A DNA stretch of 64,000 nucleotides from Pelecanus crispus (lineage: Eukaryota; Chordata; Aves; Pelecaniformes; Pelecanidae), in NCBI RefSeq assembly GCF_030463565.1, contig NC_134651.1, positions 16,504,734 through 16,568,733 on the forward strand, given 5' to 3'. The position numbers were made by a program, and so were the translations under genes. The notes beneath the pieces are model-generated. The model worked only from the letters and a program-made list of their open reading frames with translations, was not told the origin of the DNA and made no database searches. Positions 40,459 through 52,739 of the stretch are shown here, one piece after another (position 1 is the stretch's first letter; every line of letters starts with the position of its first letter).

Positions 40459-42340
40459 AGACTTTGTGTTTACCAGGGGACAAATATGCTACTGGAACAA
40501 GTGTTTGGTGTCAAGTGTACTGTCAGGAGCAAAGAGAAACATGGGTAATACCATTTGCGCCCCAGTGCTCAAAATAAAATATTAATGGCAGCATTTCCTG
40601 AGAAATTAAATTACTAGAGGAAAAAAATCTTAAAAATATGCATTCCACTGCCTTGCTGAAAGCCCTCACACAAATTATGGTCAAATTAATATCCTTTTGT
40701 CCTCGGCACACATACTTTATGACCTTGAGAGATGTTCTCATGTAAACATCTGAGGTTTTCTTATTTAGAAATAATCATATTTCACACACATTTACTGGTC
40801 AAGGAAAAAAGCACAACCATTAGCTAGGTTTGAATGGGTGAAAGTCAGCTGTTTGTTTGCAGGAGTCAGGAGATAATCTGGGCTCTATTTAGCCCCCACT
40901 TAAACCTCCAAAATGGTTCAACTTTAGTCATTCTTGACATAAGTGCATTGATGCCAAAGGGTTAAGTCTGACCAGAGCAGTTTGTCCCCAGCTGCACTGA
41001 TGGACAGTCAGATTTAGCACATTAAGAGAGTGCTCTTTTTCTTCACAATTTCTTTATGGTTCATACTCAACCATTAGTAGTGACTCGCTGGTTGTTAGAT
41101 AACTGCAGTTCTCACTAACCTGAAAACAAAAAAATCAAGATCCATTCTGGCACCTGTCCTCCATATGTGATAAACTCTGGCTACTATGTCTCTAAGAAGA
41201 ATATGATTATCTAAAATATAATTCATTATCTCAAGTTTCGAATGCACACTATATTATCAACATGATTAAAAAAAAAAAATAGTTTCTAGATTATGACTAT
41301 TTCAAATATTTCAAAAAGACAATCATGATGTAAAGGAGGGAAACATTATGACTCACGCCTATCAATTTTCTATTGCTTCTATTCAATTCTATATGAAAAA
41401 AATAATTAAAAAATTCAATGACCTGCCAATAAATTGAAAGTGTTAGCTTTATATACATGAAAATCATGTTTCAAGTAGGTTAATAACACCCCACCAGCCT
41501 CACAAGCGATGAAGGACACAGCCTTCATTTGCCCTGACTGTGTGACGCAGGAACAGGCTTGCTCCTGCTGAGACTATGAGGGGGCTAAAACTTTCCTTTC
41601 TCTAATAAGGTCACCAAGAAACATAGATACTTGGGGCATAAACCTACAATCAGTTGAACACTGTCAAATGAGGAAAATCTGTGTACCTCACATGGTGCTT
41701 AGCATCTTGTCAAACACTGGTACACTGACTTAAGGTCAGACAAAACGTCTGTCTCCTACTCTGGTCTTTGCAAGAAGACTGTTACCATTAAAATTATGTA
41801 AATAAGTATCTTCCACAATCACAAGTATTTTTCCAGCAAGATTTTTCTCTCTTGTCCCCCATTTTCAGATATAATCCACTCTGCTAAATTTTAAGGACGG
41901 TTTTGCAGAATTGATGGTTAAACCTAAGATCCCACAGCAGTGTAATAAATATTCATCAGTACTGCATTTGCCTTTATGCACTTCCCAAGCTTCAAAATAG
42001 CTAAATGACACAAATTTGTTACAGTGGTAACAGCAACACAATTATGGTTAGTGGCCTGTCGCTGCTACCATCCAAACTTCAGCTTACAATAATATAAAAC
42101 TCTTGACAGGCCATTCATGGATCAAACTTAAAATATAAGGAAAAAAGAGAAATGGTTTTAACAACTGAAAGTTTATGGAACTGCCAGATGACAAGCTAGC
42201 ATATGGAAGCGAAAAGTAAATGTACACTGAGAAAAAAAAAAAGAACATGCACATTGCACATCAGTTTTATACATACACACAATATTTACTGTGACACTTT
42301 TAAAAACCAGTACATTTCTTAAAGGAATGGCAAGAAATTA

Positions 42341-42880
42341 AGACCCCGAGGGGATGTTCTCCTCCATGTCAGAGGTCCAAACTGAGCTCAGGAGAGACAG
42401 ACATTCATCCCACAGACATGAAACGAATGATTTCTGCCCAGCTGGGCAGCAGGCAGTAACTGGCCCTGGAGACGGACATCTCGGAGGGGAACCCAGGGAT
42501 ACATTAGGCAGCGAACACTGCCCTACTTGCAGGCAACAGCCACCTAGTAGAGAAGTTTTCACCCCCTGATTCATTCCTAGACGTTACAGCAGAAACAAGA
42601 TGGGTAAAAGATACAGTTTGGTGTTATTCATGCTCTAGGCTTGCTCTATGGACCAGGAACAGAGGAGGAAGGAGGGGAGTGAAGAAGCAGGAGAGAGAGA
42701 TTTCCTCCAGTGAGTAGCCAAGAGCACCCAAGCCAGGCTTCTGCGCTAACCTGCCCGGCATGAGTTTCTCTCTCTTCATCGGCTCTTTGGAAGCCTACAC
42801 AGGCAAGCAGCCAGCCCAGCTGCGGCGACCTTCCCAAGATAACAGCAACTCCTCCCCAACATCTCGACCAGGATGGATCA
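42341..42880. other. Small GC-richer patch, identity unknown
   Basis: Mirrored frames on both strands (71-78 codons at 42,338-42,574) reflect composition. No family recognised. Confidence 0.4.
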
Positions 42881-44095
42881 GGCTGGCCCCAAGGACCCTA
42901 GGACCTTCTTAGGGATTCTCTCTGAAATGAGGTGTCCCACTAAAGAAAGAAGCGCTCACCCATCTGCTCACAAAGGATTGAATATCAGAGTGCTACTATG
43001 GGGGCTTTGGTTACTAAAACGTAATTTTTTAAAAAACACGTTCCATAGCTCCACGTGCTAGCACCCGATGAATTATTAACACAAATAATTAAAACTAATA
43101 TATGGTTGTAAAAATAAATGAATAAAGTATATTTCATTATGCAGTAACCTTGATTTTTATGGTGTTTGTTTGATTACTCACTAATTTGCAGAATGTGGTA
43201 ATCTGCAGTATGCATCCCAGTCATTAGTGAAATCATACTGTACTTTAGTCAACAGGCTGATGAACTGACATGTTGCACCAGCAGCAACCAATACCCTGTA
43301 TAAAAGGACAAAAATGAATTAAAGGGCCTGATTCTTGTTGTTATAAAAGCCAGTTTACAACATTCAGGCAATGAAGAGTAACCGCTGAGTTTCTGCAGAG
43401 AGGCTTATGGTGATATAAATGAACATTAAAGTAAATAATAATCTGACCAAAGCTTTTGGTTGGTTTGTTGTTTTTTTTTTTTTTTACATATTTTATCTTT
43501 TTGTGCCTCTGATTAAATTTGGTGAGAATACCTAGGTGACACCTAGAAGACAAATATAACTCAGTACAGATCAACAGCGTAAGTTCCAACACCCAATTTT
43601 GAGAAACATATGTTCTCTTGAACAGATATATGGGTGTTATCATTGGCATGGCTATAAATAAATATGAAATCCTCATCAGTCAAAATAAGGAGTACTCTAA
43701 GGTTTCATTTTCATCAGATAACAATAACACCTCTGGAAAAACATTAAGTCTAAATGATAGCGTATTTATTATTTGACAAAAACTATCTTACAAAGTATTT
43801 TGGTTTAATTCCCAGATGATTTACATAATAGATAATAACAGCTGCTATAACAATTCCAAAGTTTTTTTTCTCTGAGACCTCTTTGAATCCTCTAACACTA
43901 CAAGTGTTTTTCCAGCTCTTATTTTTTAAATTAGCATGCCTTGAGAAAATACCTACGTGTATTTTCCTAGAACCACACGAGCTATTGACCTCGGCTCGAA
44001 AAAAAGTGGAAGAATTTATAGGTCATTTCAAAGTCACCTGTTGAACTAAGGTTCAGAGAAGAAATATTTCTCCTTCGCCAGCCTAGAACCTCTGC

Positions 44096-44110
44096 CGACC
44101 AGAGGGCAGT
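44096..44110 (+). promoter_or_regulatory. Candidate CTCF site
   Basis: CGACCAGAGGGCAGT matches the 15-bp CTCF core (CCASYAGRKGGCRST, from memory) at 14 of 15 positions, the mismatch being position 2. It lies in single-copy AT-rich DNA about 14 kb past the ZIC1 stop codon. Confidence 0.45.
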
Positions 44111-45186
44111 ACAAAGGCTTTGCAGGGCATATACGGTTGCAGTGCACAGCCAGAGCAGAGCCTCCTGGCAGATATCACTGTATTTCAGTATTTTAATCTG
44201 AGCCCTGACATAACTGGTTCTATCCTGAGTTCCTTCTCAGGCAAATCTCCTCCTGAAGCAGTGGTGAGCCTTTTGTTTAATTCTAGCCACGTGCGAATTT
44301 ATTTTGGGATGAGCAAATAATTAATCTATTAAAAGGTTCCATGGGACATTCCGAAAGTTGCCGTGAAAAATTATTGTCAGTGCAGAGCTGAGATGCTGCT
44401 TTACAGAATTAGCTCATAAAATAGTATCATGTGTAATTGCATTCATGTTGTCACTGTCTCTTTGTAAATCTCCAGAGATTTACAGCACCACACACTGGAG
44501 CAAGACTATCTAATATTTATAATGTTTCATTATTTTCATCTACTTGGAACAAAACCTATAGACTTATAGAAAATCCAACACGATGTGTCAGAAATAGCAA
44601 TGTCCACTTGCAGGATTTATAGCAGTACACAAAACGCAGGCAGACACAATACCGCAGTAATTGCAAGCTACCAAACAGCTGCATGGCATTTACTCAAAAT
44701 ACTTTATGCATTTAACACACTTATTGAGCGGAACTTGAAATAGGCTCATTGTTTATTTGGGCATGTCAGAGGGGAAATTTTGTTTCTTTACTAGACCTAC
44801 AGAGTATAAACAGATCCGGATTGTAAAGCCCTTTCATCGTCTTCTACAGGTAAAAATAATATTTTAACTAATGGCAGCTTTGTGTGGGGAAAAGTTAAAA
44901 GGCTTCAGAACTTTTCCTACAGTTTAACTCAAAGTCCCGCTTGGAACAGGATGGCCAGATCGTTCTTGCATAGCATTCACATCAGAAGTGAGTTGTTTAC
45001 AGCTTTTTGAAACATTTAGGATTTCATCTTAACATTTCCTAATTTATGACCAGAAAAACTAGGGTCATGCAGCTTTCTGATTGCTACTGTCAGCCAGCAG
45101 ACAAACACTGCAACAAGAGTAAAACAATTTCCTTGTAATTGGTGGGGTCTTAAAATATATGTCCAAGCTTTGTAAAGAACATAGCA

Positions 45187-45236
45187 CTGATGTTAATGGG
45201 AGTTTTGCCAGATTAAGAAAGGAAGAATTTGGCCCT
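45187..45236 (+). repeat. Ancient amniote SINE-like relic
   Basis: CACTGATGTTAATGGGAGTT then TTGCCAGATTAAGAAAGGAAG and AATTTGGCCC, in the order of 'gaagtcaatgggagttttgccattgacttcagtgggagcaggatttggccc'. Confidence 0.5.
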
Positions 45237-45524
45237 TTCTCTGCAACTACTGACAAGACTGCACAATTCTATGTTGTTAGGATTTTTTAATTAAATGTGC
45301 TATTCTTCAGTACACAATAGAACTTAAAAGGAGATAGTATCTAAATATGAAGCTAAGTTTATAAAGGAGTCTCTAAGTCCTTCGCAAATGAGGGGAGAAA
45401 ATTAAAAATTCCAGCGGTACTAAGATTTTCTAGATAAGCAAGTATTTTTTTGAGGGGTGGGATTTTTTAAATAGCTATGCTTTTTGCTACAGTCACTAAG
45501 TATCATGAGAAGGAGAAATATGAT

Positions 45525-45575
45525 ATTAAGCAGGATCTGATCCTAAACTTATGGCTCCAGTGGGAACTGACTAAA
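45525..45575 (+). repeat. Possible ancient amniote SINE-like relic
   Basis: AGGATCTGATCCTAAACTTA then TGGCTCCAGTGGGAACTGAC resembles the 'ggatctgatcctgc... agtgggag' part of the same repeat class. Weak. Confidence 0.35.
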
Positions 45576-45733
45576 ACCCATTTATAGCACATCCCAACAG
45601 AAACACTCCATTTGCTGTAGCAGTGTTTACTGCATCTGAATTCTCCTAGCAGAAAACAGCATTTTCACAGTCAAGTTCCAATATTAGCAGGGAATTAATT
45701 ATTAAGTGATATTTGTAGAACAGTGCTAAGGTT

Positions 45734-45753
45734 GGGGGGGTGGAGGGGGGTGG
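45734..45753 (+). repeat. G-rich tract
   Basis: Runs of 7 and 6 G with GG pieces around them in AT-rich DNA. Confidence 0.7.
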
Positions 45754-46184
45754 TCCCTCATTGCTGTTACTCCTTGGCAAAGAAGAATATCGATTTGGTA
45801 ATCTGGTCAATTTTCAACTTTTAATCATGTGGCTGAAAAAAATGGTTTACTGGAAAGGACCTGACCAAATCTTTTAGATAGTTGCTGCATTCATACAAAA
45901 ATACACTTTTATCTAAAAGAACAACAGTTTAAGAAATTCCCTAAAAGCAATCATTGCTTGGATAAGGTGAACCTTGCATATCGTTTCCCTCAGCTCTGCA
46001 ATACCAGTGCAGCCTTCCTATCGGCGCTTACATCCAAACACAGATCTTTTTATGCCAGACGTGAATCAATACATTTTAATCTAGCTCAGGAATGTTACCT
46101 GTAAATAATGTGCTGTAAAGCAAAGCAAAAATGGAAAGAGATGAAAAGTGCTGTACCTGTACAGTCATTTATACTGTGCCTGAA

Positions 46185-46245
46185 GCCTGTTCCAACTCAA
46201 CAGGAGTCTCCCATTGATTTCAATGTGGTTTGGTTCAGTCCCTTG
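46185..46245 (-). repeat. Ancient amniote SINE-like relic
   Basis: On the minus strand: GAAATCAATGGGAGACTCCT followed by GTTGAGTTGGAACAGG, again the 'gacttcaatgggag' core. Confidence 0.45.
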
Positions 46246-46410
46246 TTTCAGCCCTCATGTGTTTCGCCAGTTTAATGTAGTCACACTTCCTGGTAGCCTT
46301 TGTCCATTGCTCCTTATAGGAACATTCAACAATTTACTGTATGATTAGAAATGTTTGTGGAAGCATGAACCACATTGTATATTGTATATTGATCATGCAG
46401 GTGTTTGATC

Positions 46411-46480
46411 TAAACAAAGTCCTAAGGACTAAAAGTCCTAAACAAAGTCCTAAGTCCTGTAGGACTAAGCAAGTCCTACA
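46411..46480. repeat. Short repeat cluster with AGTCCT/AGGACT dyads
   Basis: A 16-bp perfect direct repeat (TAAACAAAGTCCTAAG at 46,411-46,426 and 46,439-46,454; period 28) combined with two small perfect inverted repeats: AGTCCT-A-AGGACT at 46,418-46,430 and AGTCCT-GT-AGGACT at 46,453-46,466. A further AAGTCCTA follows at about 46,471. Confidence 0.85.
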
Positions 46481-48235
46481 AATATCACAGCAGAGAACTA
46501 ATCCAGCATTTAAAAATATATTTATTTCAGTTTTAAAAAAATATCCCAAGTATTTTAAACAAACTAGCCAGACAATTCTAAATGTTTGTATTAGGGATAT
46601 TCACCTCAGCGCAAGTCCTGCTGCAAGCAATAATGGTAGATAAAAATAAATAACTAAATCTAAACGGATTAAAAAACACGACTGATACTAAAATTGCCGT
46701 AAGCAAATAACCTGCTTCACTCACCTGCGTGAAAGATAATTATTTTGATTTAAACACAGATGCTTGAATTAGGTATGTAACTGCCTGTATTATAACCCCA
46801 CTTCCTAGACCTAACATGCCAGTGATCAGAAGTCTAGGGGTTCAACAGCTTTCAATAAAGCATAAAGTTAAGACAAGGAAAACCCAGGCTTGAATAATTA
46901 AACATGTATTTTTATACATAGGAAAAAGTATCTTGAGTGCTGTGATGCTGGCATTGCATTTACAAATTCTTGATTTATCAATCACATGATATTTACAGTG
47001 TTTCTTGATTTGTATTGCAGAGCTGGTGGAAATACATTTCTATTCAGCACTCACATTATCTAGCAGATTAATATTTTCGGGGTATTTCCTAGAAGATAGC
47101 TCTTTCAGATTTCAAGCAGAAACTACGCTTGCTCTGTTAGGATTTTTTTTAACGTACAACACCTTAAAACCTAAAATTCCACTGTAACCACGCTCCGTTA
47201 CAACGCTTCATGCTGACTTGGCTGTAAATTTTCACCATTGAAGAAAGTCAAAGAAAGGTGAAAATTTCAGTGCAAAATAATACCTATTTGCAGGGGGGAA
47301 AAAAAAAAAGTTCTTCTTTCAGAAATATTACACCTAGTCCAAATTTATTTCTAACATGTGAGCTGTTTGAGCTTGCTTGGCCTGCAAACTGCAAAGGCAT
47401 CCTGTCAGGGTGGCTGTCCGGTTTTTGCTATTAATTGTTAGTAAAGTCTATGTGAGATAAAATGGAGAAAGAGATACACTGTAACATCAGCATAGGGTTT
47501 TTATCAACTGCTGAGGTGACCATTTTACATTCTGACTGTAAAATGTACACAGAAAATGGGCCTGAGAAAGAATTCCGAACCTTGCACCATTTGGTTTACA
47601 TTTTTTGACTAGAAGTGAAGTGTCTGGCACATCATTTATTTCCTCCTGGAAGGTGCAGATTTGAGGACATGTTCAACCCTGCTCTAAGTTTAGAAAGTTT
47701 CAGAATAAAAGGCAACTATTCCCAAAGTCCCTGCCCTCTAGGTCTGCCTTTTAGATAATGAAGTTTCTGAAGGCGTTGCTCAACACAGAGCGACTGAGGA
47801 AAGGAAAAAAAAAAAGGGGGGGGAGAAAATGACAGAAAAGCATATGTTTTTGCATTTCTTCAGAGTTTATTCAGAATGATATCCATCTGGGTGAAACAGC
47901 TAGCTCCCCAGCAAATTAATGGTCTGATGACTCAGGGAAATGTAGAGCTAGGTTCTTAGTTGTAAAATGCATGTAAATGAAGAAAGGAGTGCGTGGAGGT
48001 GAATCTAGTTTGGTAGGATAGGCATTTTTTCGTAGGTTAAGTATTAATTTGGAAACAATAACCTCCTAATAAATTAAAACACATCTTCAAATAGAGGATC
48101 AAATTCGCTCGGACTCAGCTGCAGACCGCTGAGGAACCTGAGCGGAGGCATCATTTATTAGCAGAGGCGACTCATTAGAGAGGGGGAAATTACTGTCGGC
48201 TGGGAGCTCGGTCCTGCTTCAGCTGGAAGTTTTGC

Positions 48236-49140
48236 CTAAGGAGCTCAGGATCGGCCCCTCCGCCGCGCCCCTTCCCCCTTCCGCCGGCTGCAGGGAGGGA
48301 TCGGCTCTCACCTCTTCCAGTGGGGAAAAAAGGACATTAGCCCGCGCCTGGGAAACGCTCCGTTGTCTCTAAACCAGCAGTCCCCTGGCAAGCCTGCGTG
48401 AGCAGAGCAGCGGTGTCCGCAGATGCTCAACAAATGACCGGTTAAACCCCGAAACGCGGTTTCCTTCTCTTTTTTTTTTTTTTCCCTTCCTTTTTCTTTT
48501 TTGTTTGGTTTTTGTTGGGTTGTTTGGGGGGGGGGGGGGGGGGTTGACAGCAGCTCCTGGGGATTAAGCCCTCTCCAGAGTTTGCCCGTGCCTTGCCGTG
48601 TGAGCAACGTCCCGCACAACTTCACGAGATGAGCTCTGCGAAGCTGCTGAGGCAGGGCGGGGGCCGCGCCCGCCGCCACCCTGGCACCGCGGCCCCGGGC
48701 CCGGCCCCGCGCCCTCGCTGCCGCCCGCGGAGCCCGGCCCCGCCGCGGATCGGTAACCGCGCCGGCGGGGAGGCTCCCCGCGGCCGGGCCGGCCCCGAGG
48801 GCAGCGGCGTGGCCGGGCCGGCCCCGCGGGCGCGGAGCGGCGGCAGCGCGGAGCTGGAGCCGCCGGGCCCGGCCCCGCCAGCCCTGCGCACCCGCGGCCT
48901 CTGCGCGGCTGCGGAGCGGGGACCCGCGGGAGGGCGGTCATTAGCATGCGGTTGTCGGGCTCGCTTCTCGGCGGGGGCGGCTTTCGGCGAAGGGGACGTG
49001 CCCTGAACTTGGCGGTGCCCCGCGGCTCCCCGCGCCCCTCCGCCGGGACCGGCCTCCAGCCGCCGCCCCGGGGGCTCCCGCGCCGCGGGGCAGCCCCTGC
49101 CCCGGCTCCTTTCGGTGGGAGCCGGGCGCTGAGTATCGCT
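48236..49140. other. CpG-island-like block 1
   Basis: An abrupt change from AT-rich sequence to very GC- and CpG-rich DNA, densest at 48,650-49,130. Long open frames on both strands come from lack of AT-rich stop codons and match nothing I know. It contains a T-rich run (48,472-48,483) and an 18-base G run (48,526-48,543). Confidence 0.75.
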
Positions 49141-50439
49141 TTACCGGGGAACTCGAGTGTCTAATTTAGCCAGTCCTCATTTACGAACGGTCTCCTGCTA
49201 AATTATGTCAGCCAAAGGTCGGCCGGACTCAGCGGTTCTCTTCATTTTCTTAATTTTTAAAACAAAAAAAAAAAAAAAAAAGGAGGGGGAGGGTGATGGG
49301 GGAGGGCGGGGGAGAGAAACCAGCAAGTTATTCAAATTCAGGCTCATCTGAATAATCGTGAATTTGATCCAGTCAGAGCTGCAGACTGTACATTAAAAAT
49401 AAATGTCCAGGAGGCATTTACTGTAGTTGATTTAAAAAAAAAAAAATACAGAGGTTTCAAAAATGCAACGTCTCTCCAACCCCTCCCCCCAAATATGGAG
49501 TGAGTTTCCAGGTATTGCACGAACCTTGCGGAGTGATACCAGTGTGTCTGCAACACTTAGGTTGAACGCATGAACCCCCCCCATCATAATTGTATGTTCA
49601 CAAAGCACATATGGCAGCTGCATTCTTTGTATAGTTTGTTATGGTCTGGTGTGTAATGTAAATATAAAGATCAGACCCAAAACACAAGCTCGCTTTCCCC
49701 ATAACAACCAAAAAAGAAAAAAAAAAAAAAAAGTTGCTTTGCAAACTTAAAAAGAATGACATTAGTGCCATGCTACTGTCTGAGCCAGCAATGATTATTT
49801 GGTCTGTTTGCTCCCATTCAGAGTTAATACACGACAATAGTTTTACTCTGTGCTGCTTGACGTGAAACCACTGGGGTTGGGCAATTCTGTTCCAAACAAA
49901 TACAACTTCTACACCCATCCCTGGGACAGCGAGCCGAGAGCTGAGCGAGTTTTGCAATGGAGAAAAGCATCACTTACCACGGCGGGGATCTAGATCTCGG
50001 CAAATGCTGCCAGTAGGTCTGAGAAGTGAAAAAACTGGAAGGGAAGCGCAAAAGGCAGAAAGTTGGAAAGGGGGATTTGTGTGTGCGTGTGTGTGTGTGT
50101 GTGTGTAAAAGCCAGAGGGAAATGCGAGCACAGCGCTCCCTGCTCTCCCTGGTCGCCACCAAAACAAAGATCCAGGAGTTAAGGGAGCAAAGCTGTGCCA
50201 GATCTACACACGCAGCTCCTCAGGGCCAAACCTCAGCTTCTCACTCACTCCAGCTAGCGACAAGGGTTAATGCTCCGGAGGGACAGGCTAGCCGGCCCCT
50301 GACACCATTGGCTAGGAAAGAAATCAGGTTTAAGGTAAATTTACAGGCGCTTTGCAAGTTACAAAGGGATAATTTTACACTGAATATGACAATAATAATA
50401 GCAATAATAATAGAGCCCAGCCTGGTCCAGCTGGCTAAA
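49141..50439. other. Block between CpG islands 1 and 2, no gene recognised
   Basis: AT-rich with A runs at 49,264-49,280, 49,434-49,446 and about 49,717-49,732, and the TG microsatellite near 50,090. No coding signal. Confidence 0.5.
50078..50106 (+). repeat. (TG)n microsatellite
   Basis: A run of TG with one CG interruption, about 14 units. Confidence 0.9.
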
Positions 50440-51465
50440 AAGTGAGGGCACGTCCCCCTCCCCTGCCCCCGCAGCAAACGCTCCGCGGTGCCGTCCCGCC
50501 GCAGGAGCCCGCGCCCTGTGCCTGCCCCGGCCCTGCCGGGGGGGCCTGGGGAGCTCGGAAATACAAAATAGGGACGAACCCGGGGGAAAAAAAAAAAAAA
50601 AAAAAAAAGGGGGTTGGGGGGAGGGAGGAAGCGACGCAGCCATGAGCACTAAATGCAAGGGTTGAGCCTCACACTCGGAGGGGATCAACAGTTTTCTTGG
50701 AAGTTAAATGAGGCGAGCGGGTTCCCATGCGAAGGCGGGGGCGTGCGGCTCAGGTGTGTGCCCGGGTGCCACCGTCCCCCTGAACGCCCCCCGCACCCCC
50801 TGCAAATACCGGAGAGCTTCCCCTTCGGCTAAGGGGGCAAATGGATGAAGGAAAAAAGCCCGGTTGGAAGGGAAAAAAGAAAAAAAAAAAAAAAAAGCGC
50901 TCGTACACATCTGTGTAAATGTCGGAGTAAAAGGTGCCCACAGTGCGAGCCCCAAACAAGCTTCCACTTGGGGAACCGAGGTCAGGATCTGCCCTTTCCG
51001 AAATGAACAGGCGACATGATGGACATCGGCTTTATTGTCGCCTCTTGTAGCTGGCTGGGGCGCGCAGGGAGCCCCAGCCGGGCGGGGAGGGGGGCACAGG
51101 CACTCAAGGTGCGGGTCGGAGAGGCTTTCACAACGCGGGCCCTGCGCACGCACCGGTGGGCGCCCGCGTATCCGTAGCGCCGGGCGAGGAGGGGAGAGGA
51201 GGCGACGGAGGGGGGTGGGCTGTGGCGGAGGGGGGAGAAGGAGCGAGGGGCTGCGGAGAGGGAACTGTCGCTGGGCGACTTCCAGCCAGCTTCGCTCCAC
51301 CCGGAAGGGCCCTTCTGGGAACTTCGGAGGGGCCGGGCCGGGCTGCGCGGCCGCGGCCGTTCCCGCGCCGGGGCGACGCGCCCAGGTGTGCCCGGGAGCC
51401 CCGCGCGGGCTCCTGCCTCCGTCCTGCCCGCTCCCTACCGGGCTCCGGAGGGAAAGAAAAACCCA
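50440..51465. other. CpG-island-like block 2
   Basis: GC-rich with frequent CpG, strongest at 51,050-51,450, interrupted by poly-A runs at about 50,587-50,608 and 50,879-50,896. A 272-residue minus-strand frame covers it but is Pro/Arg/Ala-biased with no recognisable domain. Confidence 0.7.
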
Positions 51466-51588
51466 CCTCATTAGCAAGATTGAGGAGCACGTTTCTGATA
51501 ACATGGGATGGAATTTTGCCACCGTACAAAAGGCTTTAAAATCACTTTGTGCCGCTGAACAATGAGTGCTGGAAATTATTACTATTTG

Positions 51589-51615
51589 TTTTTTTTTTTT
51601 TTAAAAAAAAAAAAA
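51589..51615. repeat. T14-A13 homopolymer dyad
   Basis: Fourteen T directly followed by thirteen A, a perfect self-complementary block between CpG blocks 2 and 3. Confidence 0.85.
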
Positions 51616-51779
51616 GCCTGCAGCTTTACAAACGGAATAGTGCCAAGCCCGTGCGTTTGTTCCTCGGATCTATCATGCCATGTCGATACATCAGCAATAA
51701 AATATGATGGGCCATACAGTATAATGAGATTTTACTAAGGGGAGCGAGGCAGAAAGGAATCCATTACGAGAACCTTTCT

Positions 51780-52720
51780 CCCTTCCCCCGAGACCGTACT
51801 TTTCTGGCGGCTGCGCCAGCTACGTTTGGCCACACAAGCCCCCGAAAAGCCGCTCGGCGGGCGGGCGTCGGGGCCGAGAGCCGCTGCGTGCGGGCAGCCG
51901 GCGATGAGCTGAAGTACCCCTTAAATTAAGGAGGTCGCGTTCGCCCGACATGCCGCGGAAGGCAAGGGAAGGGGGAAAGTGCCCGCCCGGGCGCCCCGGT
52001 GCGCGCAGGGGGACGGGGCGGCGGGAGCGGCCGCGGGGCGCGGGGCGGGCGGGCAGCACGTGCGGCGGGCGGCGGCGCTGCCCTGCGCGGGCGCGGAGGC
52101 GGGCGCGGTCGCCTGCGCGGGCGGGGGGAGGCGGTGAGAGTCATAAATATTCAACAGCACGTGGAGCCGGGCGGCGGGCGCGCATGCGCCGCCGGGGCCG
52201 CCGCCGGGGTGGGCGGCGGGCGCGCACACACGCGCGCACGGGGACACACACACACACACGGACGCATGCACACACGCATGCACACACGCACGCACACGGC
52301 CGCGACTTCTGGGAGCCGTCCCCAGGCGGGCAGCCCCGCACCTACCCGCTGCCCCCCCCCCCCCCGAAAGAGGCAACATCAAACACAAAACACATGTCCC
52401 CGCGCGTGGGGGGGCCGGCGATTGCTGCTGCGGGGCTTCGCCTTCTTTCGTTTTTTTTTTTCTCCAGCCTTTGGCCGTGTTCCTCGCGGGATTTGGGGCA
52501 GTGAGAAAGATCCCAAAGGGTCTCAAAGTCCTGAGCCGTGCCAACACACCACGTGCAGGTTTTTGCTGAGCAGAGCCTTGCCCGCGCCCCGCGAAGGGGC
52601 ACGCGTGGACGTGGGCTTGCGTGCGCATCGCCGAGCCTGTGCTCTGCCGCGCTCCGGCCACCCCCCGCCAGCCCACGCCGTCTTTGGGTCCCGAGGTGTA
52701 AACACATGCACAATCACAGA
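51780..52720. other. CpG-island-like block 3
   Basis: The densest CpG block outside the gene, 51,840-52,330, with a CA/CG alternating tract (52,220-52,299), a 14-C run (52,352-52,365) and GC-rich sequence to 52,700. No coding signature beyond composition-driven frames. Confidence 0.75.
52220..52299. repeat. (CA)n/(CG)n alternating purine-pyrimidine tract
   Basis: About 80 bases of mostly alternating CA, CG and GCATGC units inside CpG block 3. Composition suits Z-DNA formation and length variation. Confidence 0.85.
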
Positions 52721-52739
52721 TGCGCGCACGGAGCACTTT

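Larger units (their letters stand above)
38111..42340. other. Gene-free AT-rich interval
   Basis: No coding or RNA-gene signal. Holds the GLI/ZIC-like 9-mer at 39,516, the G-rich tract at 40,442 and a T run at about 40,085. Confidence 0.5.
42881..48235. other. Gene-free AT-rich interval up to the CpG cluster
   Basis: Contains the CTCF-like site, several SINE-like relics and the AGTCCT repeat cluster, plus poly-A/G at about 47,804-47,824. No gene. Confidence 0.5.

Noticed and set aside
50704..51522. 272-codon minus-strand open frame in CpG block 2
   Set aside because: Pro/Arg/Ala-rich, overlaps equally long frames on the other strand, no domain; explained by GC-rich composition.
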